Of a stretch of 50,645 nt of DNA, positions 6,961 through 14,825 are shown piece by piece (positions within the stretch are counted from its first letter, which is position 1; each line of letters opens with the position of its first letter). Location of the stretch: NCBI GenBank assembly GCA_027623995.1, contig JAQBUF010000019.1, forward strand, positions 1-50,645, in the 5' to 3' direction. Source of the stretch: Nitrospirota bacterium (GTDB lineage Bacteria; Nitrospirota; Nitrospiria; Nitrospirales; UBA8639). The notes beneath the pieces were generated by a model. The model was not told the DNA's origin. It worked only from the letters and a program-made list of their open reading frames with translations, and searched no databases. The translations under genes and the position numbers were made by a program.

Positions 6961-9114
6961 TTATGGTTCCACAGGCCCTAAATCAACGGTGAGCTCCTGT
7001 GCCTCGGGCACAAAGGAACCGCGTGCAACCACCTTTCCATGTTGATACACCAGATAACTATCCCATCCATAAAAAAAGAGCAGCCGTGCCACAGGTTTCG
7101 CCGCCTCCGAGGTCAGCCCAAAAAATACCGTCCCTACATGATCGGGATCTTTCGGATTCGCGCAGCTCAGAAGGACGGCCGTATGTTCCCCCGAAAAGGT
7201 TTCGCCTTCAATGGTGATCTCTTGATCATGGAGAGTCACACGCGACCCACACCAGCGTAGCACCTCTGCCGTCACGGCATTCTGTCTCGGCCCACCAAAC
7301 GCCAACACGGATTGAGGTTTTTTCGTTCCATCCGAGCCCTCCATCCAGACCACATCATCCTCTTGTGATCGAATGCGATCAAGCGCTGCTTGAAAGACGG
7401 CCTGATCACCCTCGACTGTTGGCACAGATACCGCACGCTGTTGATCCGTCACCCACAAGTTCAACATCGGAGATATTTGAGCACGCGTCAGACGGCGAAA
7501 GGCTTCAAAATCTGGATCGATCGTCAAACGAAGTGGCTTGGTGGGAACCCACACCGACATCAATTGATTCGTCGCTCGAAGGTCCAGCATCGCATGATAG
7601 TCTTCAGCGTGATCCAATTGAATGCTCACGGGAACTTGCAACCGATATGCCGTCCCGGTCTGAGACATCCGAAGACGAATCCAAAACCCCTCTCGCTCAT
7701 CAGGTTGAACCTGCGCCTCTTGAATCGCAAGCATCGGGGCGCCTGGCCGTTCTACCCATTGCGTAAAAAACCAGGAGAGGTCCGTTCTTGCGGTGTCCTC
7801 AAACACGCGCTGCAACTGAGGCCATCCAGCATACCCTCCCGTATACTCAGCCACCAACTGACGCACGCCTTGAAAAAACGCACGATCGCCAATCTGTTTT
7901 CGCAACATATGAAAAATCATCGCGGTCTTTTGATACCCGATGGCATTGTCCAATCGATTTTCTTTATGGTGAAATTTCACCACCGCGTAGTCATCGTCCG
8001 GCTGACTATATAGGCTATATTCCACCATCATGCGGCGACGATGAGCCACAGCTTTTTTCTGCCCATCAAATCGTTCTTCGTAATAGTAATTGGCTAAATA
8101 GGTGGTCAGGCCTTCGACCCAATTCCCCGTCTCCAAACGATTCAACACGGAATTCCCAATCCATGAATGCACGATTTCATGACCAAGTGAATAGGGTTGC
8201 GTGTAGCCTCGTTTGATGACACCGCTGCCCAAAAGCGTAAACGACGGCAGTCCCAACCCGCTGGGGAAAAAATTTTCCACGACCGCGAACTGTGGGAAGG
8301 GATAGGGCCCCAAGATCTCCGTGTACACATCCAAATACCGAGCTATGGCGTCTAAATATTGCGATGCCAAATGATCGTCCTCAGGAAACAAGTACGTCGC
8401 CAGCTCAATACCCTGCCATGCTCGCTTCTGCTTCACAAATCGATTCGCGGCCAGCGTCAACGCTTCGGTATTTGCCTGAGTCCGCCATTCTGCGATGGAT
8501 GTCTGACCTTGTTGCTCATAGGACATTTCCCGGCCATGGGTCACAGCCCGCCAATCGTTGGGGAGTGTGACGGTGACATGAAACGTGGCCAAGGATCCGG
8601 GGACGTCGGGATACCATGAAGTTTCTGATGTCAGGTACACGCCTTCTTCACCGATATGACCCATCGTTTTATCCGGTCGCACAAAGCGCAAACTCGGTGC
8701 TGCACGGGGGGGGTCGTTGATTTCGCCACGATACAAAATACGCAAGCTGAGGGCCTCACGATTATCTGGAAGAGATGGCAGTCGAATTTCAACGGTCCGC
8801 GTCACAGATATTTCATCAGATCCCTGATGTCTCTTTGACGTGTGCAACGCCTCTTCCCAATACTCGAGTGGGCCTCCACCCACGAACACTTCTTCAATTT
8901 CCAAATCAGGGTTCAAACTCAAATGGATCACCGAGTCATCCTTCGGCAATCCAACTAATTGAATGGTATCTTGTGCTGCAATCGTATGGGTTGATGGATC
9001 AAGTTCCACCACTAAATCATGGTGTTGAATGTTTAATTCCGAAGCATGACACGACAAGCCCATGCCGACCCAGACCAGGACGCCGTATCCAATCGCCACA
9101 ATATATCGCGTCAT
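6961..9114 (-). CDS. M1-family-like zinc metallopeptidase, exported
   Basis: A gluzincin of the M1 aminopeptidase clan, 717 residues with an N-terminal signal peptide (residues 1-24, ending in CHASE). The zinc site is HEIVH at 312-316 with the third ligand E334 in NWVEG. One residue fewer separates these than in typical M1 enzymes by my count. An N-terminal beta-rich domain (25-220) precedes the catalytic domain, and the last 180 residues form an extra domain unlike the helical C-terminal domain of PepN. The ATG overlaps the ftsY stop by one base (TAATG), so it is probably translated from the ftsY transcript. It probably hydrolyses peptides in the periplasm; the substrate is unknown. Confidence 0.88.
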   Translation of the reverse strand: MTRYIVAIGYGVLVWVGMGLSCHASELNIQHHDLVVELDPSTHTIAAQDTIQLVGLPKDDSVIHLSLNPDLEIEEVFVGGGPLEYWEEALHTSKRHQGSDEISVTRTVEIRLPSLPDNREALSLRILYRGEINDPPRAAPSLRFVRPDKTMGHIGEEGVYLTSETSWYPDVPGSLATFHVTVTLPNDWRAVTHGREMSYEQQGQTSIAEWRTQANTEALTLAANRFVKQKRAWQGIELATYLFPEDDHLASQYLDAIARYLDVYTEILGPYPFPQFAVVENFFPSGLGLPSFTLLGSGVIKRGYTQPYSLGHEIVHSWIGNSVLNRLETGNWVEGLTTYLANYYYEERFDGQKKAVAHRRRMMVEYSLYSQPDDDYAVVKFHHKENRLDNAIGYQKTAMIFHMLRKQIGDRAFFQGVRQLVAEYTGGYAGWPQLQRVFEDTARTDLSWFFTQWVERPGAPMLAIQEAQVQPDEREGFWIRLRMSQTGTAYRLQVPVSIQLDHAEDYHAMLDLRATNQLMSVWVPTKPLRLTIDPDFEAFRRLTRAQISPMLNLWVTDQQRAVSVPTVEGDQAVFQAALDRIRSQEDDVVWMEGSDGTKKPQSVLAFGGPRQNAVTAEVLRWCGSRVTLHDQEITIEGETFSGEHTAVLLSCANPKDPDHVGTVFFGLTSEAAKPVARLLFFYGWDSYLVYQHGKVVARGSFVPEAQELTVDLGPVEP

Positions 9115-10019
9115 TATTCATTGACTCCCAGCAATGCGTCCGCAAATTCTTCTGCATGAAAATCTTGAAGATCCTCTTCCTGTTCACCTACCCCGATGAG
9201 GCGCACAGGAATCGAAAGTTCTTCCGCAATCGCCACCACGACACCGCCCTTGGACGTCCCATCAAGCTTAGTCAAGGCTAACCCCGTCACGCCAATGGCC
9301 TCATGAAATTGTTTGGCTTGGGCCAGGGCATTTTGGCCAATCGTGCCATCCAACGTGAGCAAAATTTCATGTGGAGCACCCGGCATTTCGCGATCGATCA
9401 CGCGCTTCATCTTCTTTAACTCATCCATCAAATTGATCTTCGTGTGCAAACGGCCAGCCGTATCAATGAGCACCACATCGATCCCGCGAGCCTTGGCCGC
9501 GGCGATGCCATCAAACACCACCGCCGACGGATCGGCACCTTGCCGATGCTTGATCACATCCGCACCAATGCGATTGCCCCAAATCTCCAATTGTTCAATA
9601 GCCGCTGCCCGAAACGTATCAGCAGCCACAAGTAACGGGACCAACCCTTGACGCTTCAACCGACTGGCGAGCTTGGCCATGCTCGTAGTTTTTCCAACAC
9701 CATTCACTCCCACCGCAAGAATCACAAACGGTTTGGGGCCTGAGCGAATGATGGCCTCTATTGAATCTGATTGAGCCGGGGCCAAAATCTCGATCAAGGT
9801 CTTTCGGAGTATTTGGATGGGATCCCCTCCAACCTCATCTCGCAAACGCCCCATCAGACGGTCTACCGCACGCACTCCCACATCCGCGCCCAACAAGGCG
9901 GCCTCGACTTCTTCAAGGACGGCAGGATCATGCCCCTGCCCAACCAACTGCATAAGCGAACGGTGTACGTTTTTACTGGTCTTCACCAATCCGTCTTTTA
10001 ACCGGTCAAACCATCCCAT
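9114..10019 (-). CDS. ftsY: Signal recognition particle receptor FtsY
   Basis: The SRP receptor GTPase, which docks ribosome-SRP complexes at the inner membrane for co-translational insertion. All NG-domain motifs are present: G1 GVNGVGKTTSMAKLA (about 104-118), DTFRAAA (about 135), DTAGR, the TKLDGTSKGG guanine-specificity and closing loop, and a GVGEQEEDL C-terminus. At 301 residues it has the short form, lacking the long acidic A domain of the E. coli protein. An R4-flanked four-helix-bundle gene separates it from ybeY upstream. The M1 peptidase follows with a 1-base overlap. Confidence 0.97.
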   Translation of the reverse strand: MGWFDRLKDGLVKTSKNVHRSLMQLVGQGHDPAVLEEVEAALLGADVGVRAVDRLMGRLRDEVGGDPIQILRKTLIEILAPAQSDSIEAIIRSGPKPFVILAVGVNGVGKTTSMAKLASRLKRQGLVPLLVAADTFRAAAIEQLEIWGNRIGADVIKHRQGADPSAVVFDGIAAAKARGIDVVLIDTAGRLHTKINLMDELKKMKRVIDREMPGAPHEILLTLDGTIGQNALAQAKQFHEAIGVTGLALTKLDGTSKGGVVVAIAEELSIPVRLIGVGEQEEDLQDFHAEEFADALLGVNE

Positions 10020-10031
10020 GGAATCGTTATC

Positions 10032-10057
10032 CGTAATGCGTAAAGCGTGATGCGTGG
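10032..10057. repeat. R4 heptamer array, left arm of S23 cassette
   Basis: CGTAATG CGTAAAG CGTGATG CGTGG heptamers, 12 nt upstream of the ftsY start on the minus strand. It is the inverted partner of the array at 10457-10481, with the four-helix-bundle gene between them. Confidence 0.7.
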
Positions 10058-10069
10058 ATAAACAAAAGG

Positions 10070-10462
10070 TTATTCACTCTCAGCGAGTTTCCCTTTCAAA
10101 TGTCGTAAGAGGCCCAAGAGAATTTGCCTTAACTGAGCAACTTGGCTCAACTCTTGGTTGTTTTCACTAAATTTCAATCGATCGCCCAATATGAGTTGTG
10201 TGTCAAGTTCAGCAAGAGATCCCAAAGCGATATGCAAATATTGAATAAATTCTTTTTTAGAATTTCTTGCGGCGCCCTCTGCAATGTTACTAGGAATCGA
10301 AATGGCCGACCGCCTTATCTGTAACGTTAATCCATACGTTTCCTCTTTGGGATACTTGGACGTTATGGCATAAACAGATTCCACAAGTTCCATCGCCTTA
10401 TTCCAAGCATCTAAATCCTTATGGGTTTTCAACCCATCCGTCGTTTTCCCTTCTTTACTCAT
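10070..10462 (-). CDS. Four-helix-bundle protein (S23 / 23S rRNA intervening-sequence protein family)
   Basis: A 130-residue all-alpha protein of the S23/IVP family (related to Avd of diversity-generating retroelements). The family core is easy to read: LDAWNKAMELVESVY, then LTLQIRRSAISIPSNIAEG, SKKEFIQYLHIALGSLAELDTQL and a last helix. I use the ATG at 10462; a GTG one codon earlier is also possible. The start codon is itself part of the R4 heptamer array (CGTGATG), and no good ribosome site is seen. The gene interrupts the ybeY-ftsY order and is flanked by inverted R4 arrays, which makes it look like inserted cargo. These proteins are basic nucleic-acid binders of unknown role. Confidence 0.88.
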   Translation of the reverse strand: MSKEGKTTDGLKTHKDLDAWNKAMELVESVYAITSKYPKEETYGLTLQIRRSAISIPSNIAEGAARNSKKEFIQYLHIALGSLAELDTQLILGDRLKFSENNQELSQVAQLRQILLGLLRHLKGKLAESE

Positions 10463-10481
10463 CACGCTTCACGCATTACGT
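10457..10481. repeat. R4 heptamer array, right arm of S23 cassette
   Basis: Reading on the minus strand, ACGTAATGCGTGAAGCGTGATG. The array contains both the stop codon of ybeY (ACG TAA) and the start codon of the S23-family gene. Confidence 0.7.
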
Positions 10482-10931
10482 CCTCACAGCCAACTTTGGG
10501 AAGGGTTTGAGAGTGGCCAAAAGTGCCTGTTCCTTACGACGCATCCGTTGAGCCTCAGCTTCGCTCCGCTCGTGATCATATCCCACAACATGCAAGAGTC
10601 CATGAATTAATAATCGAGCAAGCTCTTCGTTAAGCGAGTGCCCTAACGAAAAGGCTTGGCGACTGGCCATGGGAACGGAAATCACGACATCACCAAGTAA
10701 TGGCGATGGCGGGCCTCCGGCCTCTCGACTGGCAAAGGCCAACACATCAGTCGTGCGGTCTTTTTTACGATACTCTAGATTCAAACGACGCATGCGCACA
10801 TCGCCGACGAATTCGAGACTGATCTCTGACGCGGTTTCACCAATCGACGCCAAAAGTTGCTGCACGACGCGACACACGACCGCTTCTCGAATCAACACAC
10901 GACGAACACGGCTATGAACAAAGACTGGCAC
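10476..10931 (-). CDS. ybeY: rRNA maturation endoribonuclease YbeY
   Basis: A single-strand-specific zinc endoribonuclease acting in 16S rRNA 3'-end processing and ribosome quality control. The signature HGLLHVVGYDH is at residues 110-120, with zinc ligands H110, H114 and H120. An upstream EYRKKDRTTDVLAF stretch is typical of the family. Length (151) is normal. It lies 100 nt downstream of phoH on the same strand, the common bacterial phoH-ybeY order. Its last codon and stop are shared with an R4 heptamer array. Confidence 0.96.
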   Translation of the reverse strand: MPVFVHSRVRRVLIREAVVCRVVQQLLASIGETASEISLEFVGDVRMRRLNLEYRKKDRTTDVLAFASREAGGPPSPLLGDVVISVPMASRQAFSLGHSLNEELARLLIHGLLHVVGYDHERSEAEAQRMRRKEQALLATLKPFPKLAVRT

Positions 10932-11031
10932 GGGTCACACCATTCTGCAAGTGAGTGATTTCAATGATTGTAAAACCGTAATCTCGAATGTTCAGGTAGG
11001 AGAATCGAAGATGATTGAGATCATGAGGCGT

Positions 11032-11985
11032 CTAATTCTGACCAGCTCTATTCTCATGCTGATTATAGGCCTTAATGATATCCTGCACTAATCGATGCCG
11101 CACAATATCCTGCTCATGGAAATAAATAAATTTAATACCCTCGACCGATTTGAGGATTTCCGTCACTTGAATCAGCCCCGAGGTACGTTCTGGCGGCAAG
11201 TCCACCTGAGTGATATCCCCAGTCACCACCGCCTTGGAGTTATACCCAAGTCGTGTGAGAAACATTTTCATTTGTTCCGCCGTCGCATTTTGGGCTTCGT
11301 CTAAAATCACAAACGCATCATTCAGCGTACGCCCACGCATAAACGCCAATGGCGCCATTTCAATATCGCCTCGTTCAACCAACCGATTGGCCCGATCAAC
11401 GTCCATCATGCCATACAACGCGTCATAGAGTGGACGCAAATACGGATGGACTTTGGCAAACATATCTCCAGGCAAAAATCCCAAATGCTCACCCGCCTCC
11501 ACCGCCGGTCGCGCCAACACAATCCGACTGACTTCCTTGCGAGTCAACGCGCCCAGAGCCATGGCCATGGCCAAATAGGTTTTACCTGTCCCCGCCGGAC
11601 CAATCCCAATGACTAAGTCATGTTTTTGAATAGCTTCAATGTAGAGATGCTGAGACGGGGTCTTGGCAACTATGGTCCCTTTAGGGGTAAAGATAGGCGT
11701 GGGATCGAGGCGGGCTGACTTGGGAGGAGCTTCAACTTCGGTGGCGTGGAGAGCCCTTGTCACGTCTTCGGATTTTAATTGCCGCCGGCCCATTGTTCGT
11801 TCAGCGAGCTCACCCAGGAGGATTTCTGCACGTCCAACCGCTTCAGGTTCCCCTTCAAGAGTGACTTCATCCCCTCTTGCCGACAACCGAACGTGAAGGC
11901 CATCTTCAATCAACCGCAGATGTACATCCCGCGGTCCATAGAGATTAGCCAAATCCACCCCTTCGCGAAGTTTCACTTTACGCAC
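11032..11985 (-). CDS. phoH: PhoH family ATPase
   Basis: A PhoH-like P-loop ATPase, probably an RNA-linked helicase-type enzyme working with YbeY. The Walker A motif GPAGTGKT is at residues 129-136 and the Walker B region FVILDEAQN at about 225-233; a conserved VTGDITQVDLP follows. The N-terminal 75 residues form the KH-like PhoH N-domain. Translation most likely starts at the GTG at 11985. AGGAGG lies 15 nt upstream, which is far, and no better in-frame start exists. Gene order phoH - ybeY is conserved in many bacteria. Confidence 0.93.
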   Translation of the reverse strand: MRKVKLREGVDLANLYGPRDVHLRLIEDGLHVRLSARGDEVTLEGEPEAVGRAEILLGELAERTMGRRQLKSEDVTRALHATEVEAPPKSARLDPTPIFTPKGTIVAKTPSQHLYIEAIQKHDLVIGIGPAGTGKTYLAMAMALGALTRKEVSRIVLARPAVEAGEHLGFLPGDMFAKVHPYLRPLYDALYGMMDVDRANRLVERGDIEMAPLAFMRGRTLNDAFVILDEAQNATAEQMKMFLTRLGYNSKAVVTGDITQVDLPPERTSGLIQVTEILKSVEGIKFIYFHEQDIVRHRLVQDIIKAYNQHENRAGQN

Positions 11986-12129
11986 GTGCGACGTTCTAAA
12001 CCTCCTGAATGATTACGGAAGAAATAACTGAGGCATTCTAACAAAGGGGGATGGGGGCCTCAACAGAAACATCGGTGTTCTGTTGAGGGGTGGAAAAAAT
12101 AATGTGTCGCTTCGCTTATGAATGATTAT

Positions 12130-12330
12130 GAGCGGGGTTTCGTCCCCGCCGACGAGGTCCTTTTGTTTCGGCAAAAGGACCCAAAACCATTTCCGCCCGT
12201 GCGCGGCCCCTCTGGGGTCCCTCCGCCCCAGCCACGAATAAGATGGCGAGGGAACTCGCTCTGCTCAAACAGCCCTCGCCGAAAAGTCGATTCGGGGCTG
12301 CGGCTCCGCCGCGCACGAAGGCATGAAGAC
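12130..12330 (+). repeat. R3 structured repeat, forward copy left of higBA
   Basis: The copy opens with the hairpin GCGGGG-tttcgt-CCCCGC (12132-12149), then GACGA and a perfect palindrome GGTCCTTTTG-tttcgg-CAAAAGGACC (12156-12181). About 150 bases of GC-rich, partly palindromic sequence follow. Open frames crossing it are not genes. A short opposed copy lies at 13115-13189, on the far side of the higBA remnant. Confidence 0.75.
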
Positions 12331-12433
12331 CATCAAGAGACAGATATAAAAAGAACTGGGGATAGAGAATACAAGCGCTACAAAACTCTCAACAAAAGAA
12401 TGGCCCAAGAAATCGGAAGTACTTCAGAAACCT

Positions 12434-12739
12434 TTATAGACGTGCCTCGGCAAGAGCTACCCGGGGAGCCTTGCGTAATCGTTTAATCTTTTCCTTTCGA
12501 ACCTGCCACAAATCATAGCTCTGCTGCAGAGCCAACCAGCTTTCAGCGGAAGGAGGGAAGACACGCTCTAGGCGAACCGCGACATCTGGCGTCACCGGGG
12601 CATGACCATGACAAATGCGGGACAGCATCGCTCGGCTGAGCCCTAAGGCCTTTGCGGTTTCCGTAACTGTCCAGCCAACCGCTTTAATACAATCTTCCAA
12701 AATAGTTTCCCCTGGGTGCAGGGGATTATGCATCGTCAT
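12434..12739 (-). CDS. higA: HigA-type antitoxin (XRE family)
   Basis: A 101-residue DNA-binding antitoxin of the HigA group. It starts with the HigA hallmark NPLHPGETILED (4-16) and continues into a helix-turn-helix of VTETAKALGLSRAMLSRICHG. Such antitoxins bind and block an RNA-cleaving HigB toxin and repress their own operon. The partner lies just upstream, ending 12 nt before this start, but is broken (12752-13031). The gene itself looks intact, with GGAGATGAGG before the ATG at 12739. It may persist as an orphan regulator or as protection against related toxins. The module is bracketed by R3 repeats. Confidence 0.92.
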   Translation of the reverse strand: MTMHNPLHPGETILEDCIKAVGWTVTETAKALGLSRAMLSRICHGHAPVTPDVAVRLERVFPPSAESWLALQQSYDLWQVRKEKIKRLRKAPRVALAEARL

Positions 12740-12751
12740 ACCTCATCTCCT

Positions 12752-13031
12752 TCAATGGTAATCTTCATAATTCACGTTCCTGGCATACCCATTCTCAAAT
12801 TCAAACGTGACTCAGTAATTCCCAGTGATCCATACCGCCCATGTGCCCTTTCGTTTGCCTGATAATTCATGCAGCTTCCAACCTGGCACTCGCAGATCAT
12901 CTAGTGCTTTCGCCACTGATAGTTGATGCAAAATCCGTCTAATTTTAGAGACCACGCTCCGCAGGCAAGCCACGCGTTGAGCCCCGCTCAAACAGCCGTT
13001 TCAACCCACGATGCTTAAAGTCTTCACTCAT
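12752..13031 (-). pseudogene. higB: HigB-type RNase toxin, inactivated
   Basis: Reading from the ATG at 13031 gives MSEDFKHRGLKRLFERGS, then a frame change near 12950 is needed to continue with SKIRRILHQLSVAKALDDL, PGWKLHELSGKRKGTWAVW, ITGNY and VTFEFENGYA. It ends with NVNYEDYH and a TGA at 12752. This is the HigB/RelE-type toxin fold with its characteristic DYH end. Two lesions are visible: the frameshift, and an in-frame TGA at 12812-12814, after GNY and before VTF, where relatives have Arg (CGA to TGA is one transition). The toxin is therefore dead while its antitoxin remains open. Sequencing error could explain one lesion but hardly both. Confidence 0.85.
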
Positions 13032-13114
13032 TTCTTAATGAGTACTAATACTGCACACCAGTCAAGCATTTCTTGAGATTTTAGGAAGGTGAGGCGCGAA
13101 GAGATTTTTTTGTA

Positions 13115-13189
13115 TGCAGGGGTTCGCCCCTGCGTAACGAGGTCTTTTTGCCGAAACAAAAGTGACTCGTCGTTCGAGGGCGACACCCC
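13115..13189. repeat. R3 short palindromic derivative right of higBA
   Basis: It begins like a forward R3 copy (TGCAGGGGTTCGCCCCTGC, ACGAGGTC) and ends as the reverse complement of the same end (CCGAAACAAAAGTGACTCGTC then GGGCGACACCCC). It is thus a fold-back of two opposed R3 ends with the middle lost. Confidence 0.7.
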
Positions 13190-13524
13190 AATTAAATCAT
13201 GTCTTACTCCGAACTTAGATATTTCAACCCCTAAACTGACAAGACAATCTCAACCCAAAGAAAGCCTCAAGCCCCGCGAACTTGTTGCGGGGATGATTGA
13301 ACCCTCATCTATCCCCGCACAGGTCCAGCACCGACCCTTTCCCCGCATAAGCTCTAAACGATTGTTTTTACAATAGTTTCGACCTCCAAAATTTTGGTAC
13401 GGGCATTGCTCTATTCGTTGTACGAGCTGGCGGCGTTCCGCCACCTGAGATGCAGAAAGGAGGACTCTTCGTTATCCGTCGCCAGCTCACCCATTTACAA
13501 CACTTACACTCAAAGGAGGTCACA
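13190..13524. other. Intergenic region, no gene
   Basis: No credible coding frame. A hairpin CCCCGCGAAC-ttg-TTGCGGGG-type palindrome lies near 13275-13295. The end of the region carries the AAAGGAGGT ribosome site of the OmpA-like gene. Confidence 0.5.
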
Positions 13525-14307
13525 ATGCTACACCGTACCGATGCCATTCTCGCAGGCCTTACAACTGTTGCCGTACTCACCATTTGTTTTCTCACGTATC
13601 AGATTCTCAAAGAACCTGAGACAAAGTTGGCAAAGGTCCAACCGACCCGCTCCGTATCAACTCCCATCGTCTTATCCGACGCTCAGAAACGTGCTCGTTC
13701 ACAACAAATCCGAGAACGTGCAAAAAAGCTTGATCCCACCATTGCCAGCTTTAGTGACCTGCCGGAGGCTTCGCAACCAGCCAAGCCCATGCTCATTGGC
13801 ACCACAACCAACTCACCACAGATAAAGCAAGAGCTATCGGCCAATGGGGTCGAGATACCAGAATCCATTCCCACCTTGAGTGCTATTCACTTTGATTTCA
13901 ATAAAGGCGAATTGCCGGAAGATGCCCAAACCCAACTCACCAACTATGCTGAGGTGTTGAAATCAGGACAATGGGATGTGCTCATCCAAGGCCATACGGA
14001 TGGTCGAGGCTCGACGGGATTCAATCTGAGAGTTGGGAAACAACGAGCTGAAGTGGTGAAGGATTATCTCGCCACCCTGGACGTACCAAAGGCTCGCATG
14101 CATGCGGTGAGTTTGGGCGAATTTGCACTGGCCTGCATGCAAGACACGGACGCCTGCGCCAAGACTAACCGGCGGGTGGCTTTCTCGTTGGTCAAAAGAA
14201 CACAGGAAGATCAGGGCATGGGGAACAGTGATGGAGAGGAGAAACCTTCTGTGCAGACCCAAAGCACCACGGACACCAATAATAAGGAGGAAGAAAGTCC
14301 GTCGTAA
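13525..14307 (+). CDS. OmpA-family peptidoglycan-binding protein, membrane-anchored
   Basis: An envelope protein with one N-terminal membrane segment (residues 7-25, no lipobox), a linker, and a C-terminal OmpA-like domain (about 120-235) that binds peptidoglycan. The domain shows IHFDFNKGELPEDA, the IQGHTDGRGSTGFNLRVGKQRA core and the closing TNRRV. The ATG at 13525 has a perfect AAAGGAGGT eight bases upstream; a longer frame starting at 13450 lacks this. The last 30 residues are polar and low in complexity. A likely role is tethering the inner membrane to the cell wall; there are no motor or tol genes nearby to narrow it. Confidence 0.88.
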   Translation: MLHRTDAILAGLTTVAVLTICFLTYQILKEPETKLAKVQPTRSVSTPIVLSDAQKRARSQQIRERAKKLDPTIASFSDLPEASQPAKPMLIGTTTNSPQIKQELSANGVEIPESIPTLSAIHFDFNKGELPEDAQTQLTNYAEVLKSGQWDVLIQGHTDGRGSTGFNLRVGKQRAEVVKDYLATLDVPKARMHAVSLGEFALACMQDTDACAKTNRRVAFSLVKRTQEDQGMGNSDGEEKPSVQTQSTTDTNNKEEESPS

Positions 14308-14322
14308 GGTGACAGGATATGG

Positions 14323-14361
14323 GGGTCAGGCCGTGGGATTGTCAAATTCCACGCCTGGCCC
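14323..14361. terminator. Imperfect hairpin between convergent genes
   Basis: GGGTCAGGCCGTGG and CCACGCCTGGCCC pair imperfectly around a 12-nt loop between the OmpA-like gene and the convergent small gene. A shared terminator is likely, though no strong U-run follows. Confidence 0.45.
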
Positions 14362-14377
14362 GCATTGATGAAGAGGT

Positions 14378-14650
14378 TCAAAAAAAACGATTGCGATGAA
14401 AGAGGCGATCTAACAGGTTGGCTTTGCGAAATCCCAGATGGCGCCGATCTATGTGATGCCGTTTCCCTCCCCGGGTTTCAATCTCGATCGTGCCATCATC
14501 TAACACCTGAACCACTTTCCAATATTTGTCGATGCGATAGGAATAGGTATCGCCGTGCGTGGCAGGACTGATATCTTTGGCCCGTGGGCTCGGACTTGTA
14601 GAAGCTTTAAACTTTTTGACAATGATAAAATCACCAACTTCTAATTTCAC
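14378..14650 (-). CDS. Conserved small hypothetical protein
   Basis: A 90-residue basic soluble protein I cannot assign to a function. It opens with a beta-rich stretch (KLEVGDFIIVKKF), has a central WKVVQVLDDGTIEIETRGGKRHHID segment and ends in LLDRLFHRNRFF. The Gly-Asp turn and short strands suggest a small SH3-like barrel. I choose the GTG at 14650, preceded by GAGAGGTGAG at good spacing; a longer frame begins at 14671. It is convergent with the OmpA-like gene. Confidence 0.65.
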   Translation of the reverse strand: MKLEVGDFIIVKKFKASTSPSPRAKDISPATHGDTYSYRIDKYWKVVQVLDDGTIEIETRGGKRHHIDRRHLGFRKANLLDRLFHRNRFF

Positions 14651-14825
14651 GAATATCTCACCTCTCGTCACATGATCTTATGAATTGTTTTCCCGTTGGG
14701 TCCTACCCTTTGAAGCAACTTCCCTCACACCATACTGCCATAATTTTTCAAAATTTCAACCTCGACGGCCATCACCGGGTGGATCAGAAGAAGGCAATCA
14801 CCCAGGGCGATTCCGAAATGGCGCA

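Noticed and set aside
12118-12486. 122-codon open frame across an R3 repeat
   Set aside because: It runs over repeat palindromes, has no ribosome site and matches similar frames in other R3 copies, so it is a repeat artefact.
12130-13189. R3 repeats as integron attC sites
   Set aside because: The cassette layout is similar, but I see no attC core (GTTRRRY with its complement) and no integrase in the window. It stays only as an analogy.
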